Part shown: positions 34,801 through 45,900 of the stretch, piece by piece
Layout: each line of letters starts with the position of its first letter
Numbering within the stretch: the stretch's first letter is position 1
DNA from: Rhodothermales bacterium
GTDB lineage: Bacteria > Bacteroidota > Rhodothermia > Rhodothermales > UBA10348
DNA length: 64,000 nucleotides
Direction: 5' to 3'
NCBI GenBank assembly: GCA_028284865.1
Contig: JANQQV010000024.1
Span: 62,001 to 126,000, forward strand
Notes under the pieces: model-generated
Told to the model about the DNA's origin: nothing
The model's input: only the letters and a program-made list of their open reading frames with translations
Database searches by the model: none
Position numbers and translations under genes: made by a program

Positions 34801-36407
34801 GGCAAAGCGGGGGATGGTGGAATGACCTGATTGACCGGATTAACCTGGCGAAGCCATTCATCACGTCGATTCAAAATGGCCTGTCGTTCTTCAGGTGACT
34901 TCCGGCGCAGGTTAGCCACCTGGAATCGCATTCTGCGATTTGCCGCGAGCTCGTCCTCGTGTTCCATCAGGAATGACCAGTAGAGCGTCGAAATGGGGCA
35001 GGCGTCTTCGCCAGTAGCCTTCTTTGGATTGAAGCGACAGCTCTGGCAATAGTTACTCATCCGATCGACATATTGGCCGGAGGCGATGTAGGGCTTGGTC
35101 GCGACGACACCGCCGTCTGCAAACTGACTCATGCCGACCGTGTTGGGCAGGGTGACCCAGTCGTACGAGTCTACGAACAAACCCATATACCAGCTGTGGA
35201 TGTCCCAAGGGTGCGTACCCGAGACCAAGGCATACAGCCCGGTCACCATGAGGCGCTGGATGTGATGCGCATATCCGTGGTCAAGCACCTGTTGGACTAC
35301 CTGGCGAACGCATGTCATTTCGGTTTTCGCGTCCCAGTAGAATCCGGGTAGCGGAAGCTCAGCGCCGAGGGCATTTCTGTGACCATACTCCGGCCCCTCC
35401 AGCCAGTAGACGCCGCGGATGAACTCGCGCCAGCCGAGAATTTGACGGATGAAGCCTTCGACCGCATTGATGGGCGCGTGTCCCTCTATCCATGCTTGCT
35501 CAGCGGCCGCAATGGCCGTTCGAGGGTCGAGCAACTGCAGGTTCATCGCAGGGGAAATCAGTGAGTGCCGCAGCCACGGCTCATCCGTCCACATGGCATC
35601 CTGCCAGCGTCCGAATTCCGGAAGCTGATGCGAGATGAAATGATCCAGTACCTGCTGGGCTTGTTCAGGCGTGACGGGCCAGCCGAAGGACGCGATCGAA
35701 CCCGGCAGATCGGGCAGCTCCCGTTGCAGGTCCTCGATCACGTCTCGGGTGATTGCGTCCGGCTCGAACCGGATGGGGTCGGCCTTCAGTCTCGGACCTT
35801 CCTTTCCGAACGACTCCCGATTGTCCTTGTCAAAATTCCAATCGCCGCCAGCAGGCTTGTCGCCCTCCATCAACCAGCCGGTCTCTTTCCGCATCTTGCG
35901 GTAGAAGTGCTCCATGACGAGTGTCTTCCGACCACTGGCCCAAGCACCGAACGCTTCCGGTGTCGTCAGGAAATGATCGTCATCGAGCAGGATCAGCGCG
36001 ATCCCGTGTTTTTTTGCAACCGCCTCGAACCCTTCGATGAGATCAAACCGGTTCGGTCGCGTCATGCGGACGGACTCTGGCGAACAGGCCAGGATAGCTT
36101 GCTCGAGGATATCCGGGAGCGATTCAGGGCCCGCTTCACCGATGCGATGGTAGTCGACACGAAACTTGAGCTCGGCAAGTCGTTCCGCCAGGTGGCGCAT
36201 GGCTGAGAAAATGAGCGTCAGGCGCTGGATATGGAACGGAAAGCGCGTCGCTTCCGCACGCGATTCACCCATCACGATCACATCCTGCGAAGGGTCGGCT
36301 TCTCGCAATGCCGGGCCGTTCGGAGCCAGCTGGTCCGGGCACACGAATACCAGGTGGCGAGTGGTCGACCCACTCCCTGATGGGGCGTTATGTGCCACCC
36401 TGCTCAT
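34797..36407 (-). CDS. Fe-S cryptochrome/photolyase (FeS-BCP, PhrB-like)
   Basis: 536 residues from the ATG at 36407, 1 nt after the DUF429 stop. It matches the prokaryotic (6-4) photolyase group: an N-terminal alpha/beta domain (LVFVCPDQLAPNGPAL), a long insert, and the C-terminal catalytic domain with the four [4Fe-4S] Cys C366 (EMTCVRQV), C454/C457 (SNYCQSC) and C470 (DACPISTLYW). HHIQRLMVTG is the conserved His region of the active site. These enzymes repair (6-4) photoproducts with FAD and blue light. It works next to a class II CPD photolyase in the same operon, so both main UV lesions are covered. Confidence 0.93.
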   Translation of the reverse strand: MSRVAHNAPSGSGSTTRHLVFVCPDQLAPNGPALREADPSQDVIVMGESRAEATRFPFHIQRLTLIFSAMRHLAERLAELKFRVDYHRIGEAGPESLPDILEQAILACSPESVRMTRPNRFDLIEGFEAVAKKHGIALILLDDDHFLTTPEAFGAWASGRKTLVMEHFYRKMRKETGWLMEGDKPAGGDWNFDKDNRESFGKEGPRLKADPIRFEPDAITRDVIEDLQRELPDLPGSIASFGWPVTPEQAQQVLDHFISHQLPEFGRWQDAMWTDEPWLRHSLISPAMNLQLLDPRTAIAAAEQAWIEGHAPINAVEGFIRQILGWREFIRGVYWLEGPEYGHRNALGAELPLPGFYWDAKTEMTCVRQVVQQVLDHGYAHHIQRLMVTGLYALVSGTHPWDIHSWYMGLFVDSYDWVTLPNTVGMSQFADGGVVATKPYIASGQYVDRMSNYCQSCRFNPKKATGEDACPISTLYWSFLMEHEDELAANRRMRFQVANLRRKSPEERQAILNRRDEWLRQVNPVNQVIPPSPALP

Positions 36408-36408
36408 G

Positions 36409-37059
36409 TCAACACGCAAACGGATGAGGATGGAACGGGGCTTCGGCTTCAGCCATCCAGCTAGAAGCGCCGACCTGCCATTTCCATGCCGCAAATGCGC
36501 TGCCGAAAGCAGCAAGCTCGTGGTCGGAATACGCGTGATCAGGCAGTCCTTCCAGACCATTTTCCGAGAGCCAGCCGGCAATGCGCTCCCGAGCGCCTTC
36601 GTCCTGCTTGACGGTGCGAAGGTCCTCCACGGGAGCACCGGCAAGAGCGAGCGCACCGAATGGATGCACTTCCACGATGGCCGCGTCCGGGTGGGCCGTT
36701 GTGATCAGCCGCGATACAGCTACGCCGCGCAGCGTCAGATACGCCATGCGGGTCATCGTAGGGGTCATGACCGTGCCCGAGGGCATGCCGGCACGCTGTA
36801 ATTGACGACGCAGCTCACGATCACGCTGACGATCACCGCCACCGTCCTGGTAAGAAAGAGGTGCATCGATTCCGACCGTCAGTGACGCTCCACGTGCCGA
36901 ACCATCGACGACATGAAGGAGGTCAGAGTCGGCCAGGTAGGTCATGTGGCGGCGATAGATCAACCGACCATCGGCAGACTCGAACTCGGCACAGGCCGTA
37001 TCGGCATGATTGGAGGGACCCGATAGGTCTACCCCCATGATGATGGGGCGGGCGGTCAT
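36409..37059 (-). CDS. DUF429 family protein
   Basis: 216 residues from the ATG at 37059, which overlaps the fusion photolyase stop by 4 nt. It starts PIIMGVDLSGPSNHAD, like the RNase H-type first strand of DUF429, with IGIDAPLS (VGIDAPLSY) as the second acidic strand, GTVMTPTMTRMA and EVHPFGALAL. The DUF429 fold is related to RNase H/resolvase nucleases; activity is unproven. Its place between two photolyases suggests a link with DNA repair. Confidence 0.85.
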   Translation of the reverse strand: MTARPIIMGVDLSGPSNHADTACAEFESADGRLIYRRHMTYLADSDLLHVVDGSARGASLTVGIDAPLSYQDGGGDRQRDRELRRQLQRAGMPSGTVMTPTMTRMAYLTLRGVAVSRLITTAHPDAAIVEVHPFGALALAGAPVEDLRTVKQDEGARERIAGWLSENGLEGLPDHAYSDHELAAFGSAFAAWKWQVGASSWMAEAEAPFHPHPFAC

Positions 37060-39551
37060 ACGGGCTCCTCCAAATTGAAAAGGGAAGGTTGGATCTCGAC
37101 CGGACGGAGATCGGAAGAATCGACAACAGACGCACCAAGAATGCGCCCGGCTGCGGCAATGCCGCTCAACAAGGCAGTTTCCACGCCACACATGCGGGCT
37201 TCTTCGTCGCGTCCACATGTAGCCCAATCACCGCATGCGGAAAGTCCGATGTCGGCGTCGTGCAGGCACTCGGTGGCAGCACCACGCACGGTTCGGCCGA
37301 AGCGCCAGCGGTGGGTCCTTTTGTAGGTCGGAGCTGGAATGGAGCGACCAATGGCATCCTGGAAGACAGCAATCATTTCCTGACCAACTGCTTCCGCATC
37401 GCGCTCCAGATAAGCGATGGACCAGTCCTGCGAGGCGTGCAGCAGCCAGGTATCCGTTCCCGTTCGCTCGGGCTTGACGGTGTCCCGAATCACGAGGTCT
37501 AGCGGTTCGGCAATCCTGGAAGCCGCATCCCAGGTGATTTCCAATGGCGAATCGAACGCCAGTATGGTCGTCCAGACCGGAGCCATGTCAACACTGGTCA
37601 GATCCCTGAGCAGCATGGGTGACACACCCGAGAGCATGGCAGCCGCCTGTCGTGCCGGGACCGCCAAGACGACTTGATCGAAGGGACCGTGCGCGTTTCC
37701 ATCCACGTCCGTCAAGTGCCACACATCCTGGTCTCGCTGGATGCGCTCGATGCGTGTGCTGGTCGTGACATTTAGATCGCTGGCCAGGTGCTTCGCCAGC
37801 GCATGCATCCCAGGCACTGCGGTCCATTGGTTGTCGAAATCCTGCGCATCTGATTCGGGATGGAAGCGCCCCTCAAAGCGGCGAATCAATCCCTGCCGCG
37901 CCCAAGCCTGCGCAAAAGGCTTCAATCGTTCGTCCGTGAACCGGAAGAAAGGGGCACCATGGTCTGCGCTACCTCCGTCAAAGAGTCGGGTAGATGTTCG
38001 GCCGCCCGGACCCCGCCCCTTGTCGAAAACCTCAACCTGCATGCCTTGATCGGCGAGTGTCCGGGCGGCCATAAGGCCGGCCGGCCCGGCGCCGACGACG
38101 CCGATCCGCAACGACGTGCCTCGGGCCGGCCGGCTGACCATTCTCGTATAGAGCGGCATGTCCACTCGTTTGGCATGGCGCGCCGATGAACGCGGCCGAA
38201 CCGTACCGAGAATCGGCTTTTCCGGAAAGAATGGGCGATCCAGCAAGCCAAGGCACCACAAGATGCCTCCATACGAATTCGGGTCAGAGCCGTCGAGTGC
38301 GTAGCGATGGTTCAGATCGATCAGCATCGCCAGGGCTTCCTGGGGAGACCGCGTCCACGAAAGGACGGCCTTGCCCCACGTCATGCGGACGTTGTTGTGA
38401 AGCTCTCCATGGATGAGCAGGGATTGTTGCGCAGCATTCCACAGCGGGTCGTCAGTCTCGGAGCGGGCGAGTGACTCCCAATCGTACACCGAAGGGCGCT
38501 CGTCAGGCTGGTGTTCAAGCAACGTCGTCCGGGCCCAGTCGGGCAGGATCGATACCGACTCGACATCATCGTTGTGGAGACACAGGTTGAATGCCAGCTC
38601 GCGCCAGATGAGCAATTCGTCCAGGAATTTCTCGGAGCCTGAAGAAGCCTGATGGGCTGCATCCCGCGCAACCGTGAACGGCGAAATGTGGCCGTGGTGC
38701 AGATAGGGACTCATCCGGCTCACGCCATTTTCGGCGGTCGGGTTGTTGCGGCGCTTGTCATAGGTGCGAAGCCCGTCGCTAACGAAGTCGTCCCATCGCT
38801 CTTCTGCTGCCGTTGCTCCGCCGCGGGTATGGGGAACCGGCGGTACGCTGTGATCAATTCTGCAGGCAGCTACCAGCTGCTCGATGGGTGTCGACCAATC
38901 CACTTCGCCTCGAACATACCCGTTCCAGGCTGCTGGCAGTGATTCGCAAGCCGGCCAATCACGGCGGGCGCGTTCATGCGCTTCTTCGCCGATTCGGTTA
39001 CGAAAGTGGTAAGCACGAGCATAGCCCTTTCCGATGCTTCGAATGGGCACAATACAGGATGAATCGACCAGCACCCATGGGCGGCTCGTTCTCAGGATCA
39101 CTGAGGTCACCCATGCAGGAAACGGTGGCGCCGGGAAGTCTTCCGTGATTACGAGATCGGCTTTCTGGATCAACTCGACCAGTGGACCTTGAACCGCTGG
39201 ATCTTCGCCGAGATGAAAGGCGTGCCGGATGCCGCGGTCGTTGAGACGCTGATGGACATCACGAGCCCCTTCCATGATGAAGGTGTGATGGCGGTCGTTG
39301 TTGAACGGGTGCCTGCCCGACAATCCCTGGTAAACGAGCAGCGGCCTGTTGGTCATGACCGCCAGGGAGCGCGCGACGTCCAGCGCCGGGTTCTCATCTG
39401 CCCGGACTGCATGGTGCATCCAGTAGAGGACGAAGCTTCCTTCCTGGTTGGCCGATTCGTCCCTTGGTTCTGGGAGCTGCCGGTCTTCCGTCGGAACGAA
39501 GCAGCGCTCAGCGAGATGAGGTGGAAGGTGGTGTAGCAGGTCGGCCAGCAT
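37056..39551 (-). CDS. Class II CPD photolyase fused to a renalase-like flavoprotein
   Basis: An 831-residue two-part protein. Residues ~38-475 are a class II photolyase: FVLYWMHHAVRADENPAL, SRMSPYLHHGHISP, the FAD/substrate region HNNVRMTWGKAVLSWT and YALDGSDPNSYGGILWCLGL near 418-437. After a short linker, ~480-820 is a separate FAD/NAD(P)-binding domain opening IGVVGAGPAGLMAARTLADQ with KGRGPGGRTSTR, and ending LSACGDWATCGRDEEARMCG...ALLSGIAAAG, typical of renalase-like amine oxidases. The frame is continuous with no internal start required. The oxidoreductase could supply reduced FAD or handle a related metabolite. First gene of the light-repair operon. Confidence 0.9.
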   Translation of the reverse strand: MLADLLHHLPPHLAERCFVPTEDRQLPEPRDESANQEGSFVLYWMHHAVRADENPALDVARSLAVMTNRPLLVYQGLSGRHPFNNDRHHTFIMEGARDVHQRLNDRGIRHAFHLGEDPAVQGPLVELIQKADLVITEDFPAPPFPAWVTSVILRTSRPWVLVDSSCIVPIRSIGKGYARAYHFRNRIGEEAHERARRDWPACESLPAAWNGYVRGEVDWSTPIEQLVAACRIDHSVPPVPHTRGGATAAEERWDDFVSDGLRTYDKRRNNPTAENGVSRMSPYLHHGHISPFTVARDAAHQASSGSEKFLDELLIWRELAFNLCLHNDDVESVSILPDWARTTLLEHQPDERPSVYDWESLARSETDDPLWNAAQQSLLIHGELHNNVRMTWGKAVLSWTRSPQEALAMLIDLNHRYALDGSDPNSYGGILWCLGLLDRPFFPEKPILGTVRPRSSARHAKRVDMPLYTRMVSRPARGTSLRIGVVGAGPAGLMAARTLADQGMQVEVFDKGRGPGGRTSTRLFDGGSADHGAPFFRFTDERLKPFAQAWARQGLIRRFEGRFHPESDAQDFDNQWTAVPGMHALAKHLASDLNVTTSTRIERIQRDQDVWHLTDVDGNAHGPFDQVVLAVPARQAAAMLSGVSPMLLRDLTSVDMAPVWTTILAFDSPLEITWDAASRIAEPLDLVIRDTVKPERTGTDTWLLHASQDWSIAYLERDAEAVGQEMIAVFQDAIGRSIPAPTYKRTHRWRFGRTVRGAATECLHDADIGLSACGDWATCGRDEEARMCGVETALLSGIAAAGRILGASVVDSSDLRPVEIQPSLFNLEEPV

Positions 39552-39865
39552 GTTGCGGGGCTGGTGGGATTGCGGGGGCGCGTCCTAATCCGAAACCGAA
39601 TCTGGACTCGAGAAGGGCGTTCAAAACGTTCAAATAGTTGTAATGAGCGATTATCCGGCGCTGACTTGGGTGCGCAAGCCGTTCGCATTGTTACCCGCCT
39701 CGCAGACATGATTCCTATGGAGTGGCGCAATACCGAATCATGAGTGCCGATTCAACCACGTGTAACCTGACCTGCCTGATTCGCACTGAGGGGTCCCGAT
39801 CTCCCGCCCACCATCACACACCCGGACTGGTTGAGTCAGCCAGGTCCAAGACAACACACGCCATC

Positions 39866-40576
39866 ATGAATGAGCAGAGCCAGGTAGACTTTCGTGCCGT
39901 CGGTGGCGACGGGCACTCCACCCCTCCATCCTTGTCGACCAATCATCCCACGCATCCTCACCTGGATGACGATGACGACTTCCCGATGCCAGTGAATTAT
40001 CGCCGCATCGACCACTACTCAGTGGACGCAACCGAAGCCATCGCCGGCAATGTGCGCAGCATTCTCGCGCACATCGGTGAGGATCCGGAGCGGGAAGGCC
40101 TTTTGAAAACCCCGGAGCGGGTTGCCAAGGCCCATCAGTATCTGACGCACGGGTACAGCCTCGACCCCAAGGAAATCCTGACCAAGGCTCTCTTCAATGA
40201 GGACTATGACGAGATGATTTTGGTCAAGGACATCGAGCTGTATTCCCTGTGCGAGCATCACATGGTTCCCTTCTTCGGGAAAGCGCATGTGGCTTACATC
40301 CCGGACGGAAAGATCGTAGGACTCTCCAAGATTCCGCGTGTTGTCGATGTCTACTCACGCCGCCTGCAGGTTCAGGAGCGTTTGACCATGCAGATCCGTG
40401 ACGCCATCAACGATGTGCTTCAGCCGCAAGGTGTTGCCGTGGTGATCGAGGCTACGCACATGTGCATGGTCATGCGCGGTGTGCAGAAGCAGCACTCCTC
40501 CACGACGACATCGGCCGTCAGCGGAGCATTTCTGGACAAGCGCACACGCGCTGAGTTCATGCGCCTGATCGGCTAA
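39866..40576 (+). CDS. folE: GTP cyclohydrolase I
   Basis: Converts GTP to dihydroneopterin triphosphate, the first step to tetrahydrofolate (and the pterin antenna of some photolyases). The 236-residue product from the ATG at 39866 has a disordered, Asp/His-rich leader of ~45 residues and then the full domain: [17 protein letters not shown], zinc ligands C129 and H132 ([11 protein letters not shown]) and C200 ([11 protein letters not shown]), plus the catalytic His in AHVAYIP. The frame continues upstream to 39722 but without family similarity. A photolyase operon starts on the other strand 315 nt away. Confidence 0.95.
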   Translation: MNEQSQVDFRAVGGDGHSTPPSLSTNHPTHPHLDDDDDFPMPVNYRRIDHYSVDATEAIAGNVRSILAHIGEDPEREGLLKTPERVAKAHQYLTHGYSLDPKEILTKALFNEDYDEMILVKDIELYSLCEHHMVPFFGKAHVAYIPDGKIVGLSKIPRVVDVYSRRLQVQERLTMQIRDAINDVLQPQGVAVVIEATHMCMVMRGVQKQHSSTTTSAVSGAFLDKRTRAEFMRLIG

Positions 40577-40583
40577 TCTCGCG

Positions 40584-42809
40584 TCAGTCCAGCCGCTCCA
40601 GGGTGGCTGCGATGGTCGCGAAACCGTTGATCTCGAAATGCTCGATGCGAAGCTCGTGCTGTCCTCCCAGGCTGAGCTCTAGTTGCTCAAGTCTGGGAGG
40701 GTGGTAGGTCCAGTCGTCATGGATCACCTGCCCATCCAGCCACACGCGCACACCGTCATCACTGGTCAGATCGAGCCGGTATTGGCCTTCAGGCACGTTG
40801 ATTGATCCCGTGGAGACCGTCGCAAAGTGATCGCGTCCCAGGCCTGGACCGGGTTCGCGGTACCACTGGTAGCCCAGGTCTGTCGCGGTTTCGGTCAGCA
40901 CGGGTTCGCCCTCGATGAGCTCCCGGAAGGCTTCGTATTGCTCGCGGGGATCCGTTTCCTCGGTGTAATTGAACATGGAGACGGTCCACTCGATGGGCAC
41001 GAAGAAGTACGCGTAGCCGAATTCGAAGGCCTCACCGGAGGGTGTCACATTTCCGAATCTGTCGGTGACCTCGTCTCCTACAAACTCCAGCCGGATGCGG
41101 ATATCGACGACATCGTCCTGTGTCCTCCGGATGGTTACGCGACCAGGTACTTCACCCGACTCGGCGGACATCCATTCCACACCACTCGTTTCGAGGACCC
41201 GCCACTGACCGGCTGGTCCGACCAATTCGAATTCCTGCTCTACCTGTTTGCGAGGGGACCGGGGCCACAGGACGGGCGACCGAAAATCCACAGGTCCCCA
41301 TTCGTCCACAAGGATGTATTCACGGGTTTGAGGTGCCTCATCTGGCAGACGAACAGTCTGGGCATCCGGCATGGGTCGCGGAGGAATGGCGGGTGCCATG
41401 GTGACGCTCCGTTCCAGTACGGCATCGAAGAAGCCGTCTTCCCAGTTTCCCAGCGAGCCTCCAATAGGGAGGTCGGCCGCTTCGAGGATTCGCGGATACG
41501 CGTTACGCCCCACATCGATGCCCGCACCATCAATGAGTTCCATGTCTTCAAACGTCCAGAACGTGTTCTGGCGAACGGACACGCTGTCTGTGGCCCGGAT
41601 CTGTAAGGGTTTAGGGACAGACGCAAAGCGGTTTCCGCGAATGCGGTAATTGCGGCTCTGCACGTCCCGATTCTGCGAATAGCCCCAATCCGCTGGCTGC
41701 TCAGCACGCTCCCATGCATAGATCCCCAGATTACCACCAGAGAACATGTTGCCCTCGATCGTGATGTCTTGTCCGTGCTCGATGGCGATGTGCTCGTCGT
41801 TGTCCTCGAACCAGTTGTCCAGGATAGCCGTGTCGTAGGAGTACCCTCCCCAGATGCCGTGCCAGCAGCCTTTCATCACATTTTTTTCGATGTGATTGCG
41901 GCTGAACGTGACCTCAATTCCGTTCGTCGGCGCATAGGAGAAGTCATTGGCGTAGATCAGGTTATCGTTGCACCCTCCCTCACCCGAATCCATGGTGGTC
42001 TGGCCGGCCCAGAGAAAGAGGCCATCGCCCGAATGCGTAGCCGAATTGTAGGCAAACACGTTGTTGGAGGATTGCTCATAGAGCAGGATGGCCGCTGAAT
42101 CCTGCCCACGATTGTAGACCCCGTGGCTGTATCCGCGCACATTGAAATCGAGCCGATTGTGCATGACCATGTTGCTTGACGAACGGTACATCCCGATCCC
42201 CAAGGAAGAGTTGAAGGTGATTTCGTTGTTGTAGAACAAACCATTGTTCACCTCCGTCATCAGGATCCCGTTCTGTCCACCGGTCACGCGAACATGGTCC
42301 ACTTGCGCACCGTCAGCCCTCCGCAGATAGATGGCCGCTCCGTATCGCATCCACTCGTCCTGCTCATTCTGGTGATAGGACATCCAGTCATCCAGATGCT
42401 CACGCTCGATGATGGACCTCAGGCGCTGGCGCCAGTTGTAGGAGAAGTCAGACTGGGTGATCTGGATGCCGGGTGTATCGGTTGCCCACAATCCCAGTTT
42501 GTACCCTTTCACGGTGGCATTTCGAATGACGATGCCCTCGCCAGACTCGACCCGGATTCCCGTTCCGGCGAAAGTGTCCGACGATTGACCGGGCTCAGCA
42601 CCATCGAGAACGGCGCCGTTGAAGTCGACGATTATCCGGTCTCCACGGATGATGATGGCTCCGGTCGAGTCAGCTGGAAAGGCGTAGTGCCCCGGTGTAA
42701 TGGTTACCGACTCGGTGATGACCATTCCAGGAGAGAGAGCAACTGTATCCTGGGCGTGGAGGGGGGCGGCGATGAGCAGCAGGGCGACAAGACTGAGGAG
42801 ATGGCGCAT
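40584..42809 (-). CDS. Secreted right-handed beta-helix protein with PA14-like C-terminus
   Basis: 741 residues from the ATG at 42809 (signal peptide LLSLVALLLIAAPLHAQ). Residues ~60-450 hold many short repeats rich in N, G and hydrophobic residues (IRNATVKGY, GIQITQSDFSYN, NNGLFYNNEITFN, NVFAYNSATHSGDG), as in NosD/pectate-lyase helices. The last ~70 residues match a PA14-type beta domain (GQYRLDLTSDDGVRVWLDGQ). It probably binds or cleaves polysaccharide outside the cell; no catalytic residues were assigned. Convergent with folE. Confidence 0.85.
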   Translation of the reverse strand: MRHLLSLVALLLIAAPLHAQDTVALSPGMVITESVTITPGHYAFPADSTGAIIIRGDRIIVDFNGAVLDGAEPGQSSDTFAGTGIRVESGEGIVIRNATVKGYKLGLWATDTPGIQITQSDFSYNWRQRLRSIIEREHLDDWMSYHQNEQDEWMRYGAAIYLRRADGAQVDHVRVTGGQNGILMTEVNNGLFYNNEITFNSSLGIGMYRSSSNMVMHNRLDFNVRGYSHGVYNRGQDSAAILLYEQSSNNVFAYNSATHSGDGLFLWAGQTTMDSGEGGCNDNLIYANDFSYAPTNGIEVTFSRNHIEKNVMKGCWHGIWGGYSYDTAILDNWFEDNDEHIAIEHGQDITIEGNMFSGGNLGIYAWERAEQPADWGYSQNRDVQSRNYRIRGNRFASVPKPLQIRATDSVSVRQNTFWTFEDMELIDGAGIDVGRNAYPRILEAADLPIGGSLGNWEDGFFDAVLERSVTMAPAIPPRPMPDAQTVRLPDEAPQTREYILVDEWGPVDFRSPVLWPRSPRKQVEQEFELVGPAGQWRVLETSGVEWMSAESGEVPGRVTIRRTQDDVVDIRIRLEFVGDEVTDRFGNVTPSGEAFEFGYAYFFVPIEWTVSMFNYTEETDPREQYEAFRELIEGEPVLTETATDLGYQWYREPGPGLGRDHFATVSTGSINVPEGQYRLDLTSDDGVRVWLDGQVIHDDWTYHPPRLEQLELSLGGQHELRIEHFEINGFATIAATLERLD

Positions 42810-42940
42810 GACGGAAAGGCACGGATGACGGGAATTCCTGCAATGTAGGGTCCGGATCAGGTCAAATCGGAAGGGAAGCCATAGATTGACCGCTCTTCGT
42901 TCAGATCCCACCTGTTCAATCCGGATTAGCCGAACTCGCC

Positions 42941-45900
42941 ATGCGTTTCCTGCTCCCCATTCTTGCCCTGTTGATTGCGCTCCCTGCCCAAGCACATGCC
43001 CAGTCAACCACCGATGCCAGCAACCAGGACGGCGAAGCCCTCTGGCTGCGTGACAGTGCCATCTCACCGGACGGCAGCACGATTGCTTTCACCTATCAAG
43101 GTGACATTTATACAGTGGGCGTTGCCGGTGGCGAAGCCCGGCAAATCACTACTTGGACCGGTCGCGACATGAGTCCGATCTGGTCGCCGGACGGGTCGAC
43201 CCTGGCATTCGCGTCTGACCGCTACGGCAACATGGATGTGTTTACGGTAGGAGCGGCTGGCGGCGCGCCGACCCGCTTGACCCACGACTCGCGCGGTGAT
43301 ATTCCAGCCACGTTCACCCGCGACGGAAGCGCGGTGATTTTCGCGTCGGCGCGCCTTGACGCGGCCGCCTCGGCGAACTTCCCAACCGGTCGCCAGCCTG
43401 AGCTCTACAGCGTGCCCGCCGAGGGCGGCCGCGTGACCCAGCTCCTCACGGTCCCCGCCATCAATGCCCGATTCGACGCGAGTGGTCGGTGGCTCATCTT
43501 CGAAGACCTGACCAGCTACGAGAATGAGTGGCGCAAGCGCCAAGTGTCTTCAGCCGCCCGAGACATCTGGACCTGGGACTCAGAGACAGGGGAATTCAAC
43601 ATGGTTACCGACAATCCGGGTGAGGACCGGACGCCGGTGTTCTCTCCCGACGGATCCGGGTTCTACTACACGGCCGAAATGGGTGGCCCCTTGAACGTCT
43701 ACAAGAAGGGCATTGGCAGCGCCGCAGCCGCTGAGCCGATGACTGCCTTCACCGACCATCCGGTCCGTTCGCTCAGTATTTCTGACGACGGATTGATGGC
43801 GTTTTCGTGGGACGGACAGCTATGGACGCTGGAAGACGGTCAGGCCCCGCAGCGCGTCCCGGTTTTCATCACCCGTAACCAGGCCGAACGCCCCCACGAA
43901 ACGATTCGAGTAACAGGTCGCGTCTCGGAAATGGTGCCTTCGCCAAACGGCAAGGAAGTCGCGTTCATCTTCCGTGGCGATGTGTTCGTCACGAGTGTCG
44001 AAACAGGGGTAACGAAGCAGGTTACCCACACAGTGGAGCTCGAACGTTGGGTCGACTTCCACCCGAAGGGACGCACACTGGTCTATGCCTCCGAGCGTGA
44101 TGGCAGCTGGAATCTGTACGAGTCCTCCATCGCTCGAGAGGGGGAGAAGTACTTCTTCACGGCTACCACCATCACTGAATCCACCTTGTTGGCCACGGAT
44201 GCCGACGAATACCAGCCCGTGATATCACCGGACGGCAACCATGTGGCCTACCTGAAGGATCGTATGAATCTGGCCGTTGTCGATCGCACCTCGAAAGAAG
44301 CGCAGGTGCTCATGGATTCGAACAACTTCTTCTCCTACGGAGATGGAGACCAGTACTATGCGTGGTCACCCGATTCGAAGTGGCTGTTCATGGAGTACAG
44401 CCAGCCTGACTTCTGGCCGACGGAGGTGGGCTTGATCAAGGCGGACGGCAGTGGCGAAGTCATCAACATGACCGATTCCGGGTTCGCCGATTATCGTCCA
44501 AAATGGATGATGGGCGGCAAGATGATGCTCTGGTTCTCATCTCGCGACGGGATGCGTGATCTGGCGAGCACGGGTGCTCGTCAGGGCGATGCGTACGGGC
44601 TGTTCCTGACCCAGGAAGCGTGGGATGACTACAACCTGACCAAGGAGGAGGCTGCGCTGAAGGCGGAAGCAGCAAAGGAGGAAAAGAAAGGCGACGAGGA
44701 CGAGAAGGAGGACGATGAGGACAAGAAAGACGAGCCCGAGGTCAAGCCGATCGAAATCGACTGGAAAGGGATCGAAGATCGGAGCGCTCGCCTGACCATC
44801 CATTCCTCGGCGCTGTCGGATGCCGTTGTCACTCCCGACGGTGAAACCCTGGTCTACTTGGCCCGCTTCGAACGTGGATACGATCTCTGGAAAACCAATC
44901 TGCGCACCAAGGAGACCTCGATTCTGGCCAAGATGGGCGGTTCTGGCGGCTCGCTGATGCTCACGAAAGACGGAAAGAGCGTATTCATGCTGGCCGGTGG
45001 CAGCATGTCCAAAGTGGAGATCGCTTCCGGTAAGCGCTCTTCGATATCCATCTCCGGCACGTACACCGTAGATACGCAAGCCGAATTGGCCTACAGCCTT
45101 GGACATGCCTGGCGATGGATCAACAAGAAGTTCTATCAGACCGACTTCCACGGCATCGACTGGCCGGCGTACCTCGAAGCGTACGAGCGCTTCATGCCGC
45201 ACATCACCAACGGCTATGACTTCGAGATTCTGCTCGATGAGATGCTGGGTGAGCTCAATGTCTCCCACACGGGCGCGTCCTACTTCAAGCCTGCGGACAA
45301 CCCTGACGCAACCGCCGCGTTCGGCCTGCTGTTTGATCAACAGCATACGGGCGAAGGACTGCCTGTCCAGGAAGTTCTGGCAAAAGGTCCGTTTGACAAG
45401 GACGACACCAAGGTGACGGCCGGCGTCACGTTGCTGGCGATCGACGGTACCGCCCTGACGGCTGACGTGAATACGGCATCCTTGCTCAATCACAAAACGG
45501 GGACGAATGTGCTGCTTTCGTTCCGCTCCGTGGATGGCAAGGAGACATTCGAGGAAGTGGTCAAGGCCGTTTCAACGGGATCGGAAAGCAGTGTGCTTTA
45601 CGAGCGCTGGGTGGAATCCCGACGCGACCTGGTCAACTCCCTGTCGAATGGCCGTCTGGGCTACATCCATGTCCGAAGCATGAGTGACGCCTCATACCGC
45701 GTGACGTTCGAGGACGCTTTGGGCAAGCAGGCGACGACGGAAGGCATGGTCGTCGACACACGTTGGAATGGCGGCGGCGACTTGGTGGACGATCTGTCCA
45801 CCTTCCTGAATGGATTCCGTTATGCCACGTTCACTACCAGGGAAGGACGCGTCATCGGCGGAGAGCCTCAGCGCAAATGGGTCAAGCCGAGCATCTTGCT

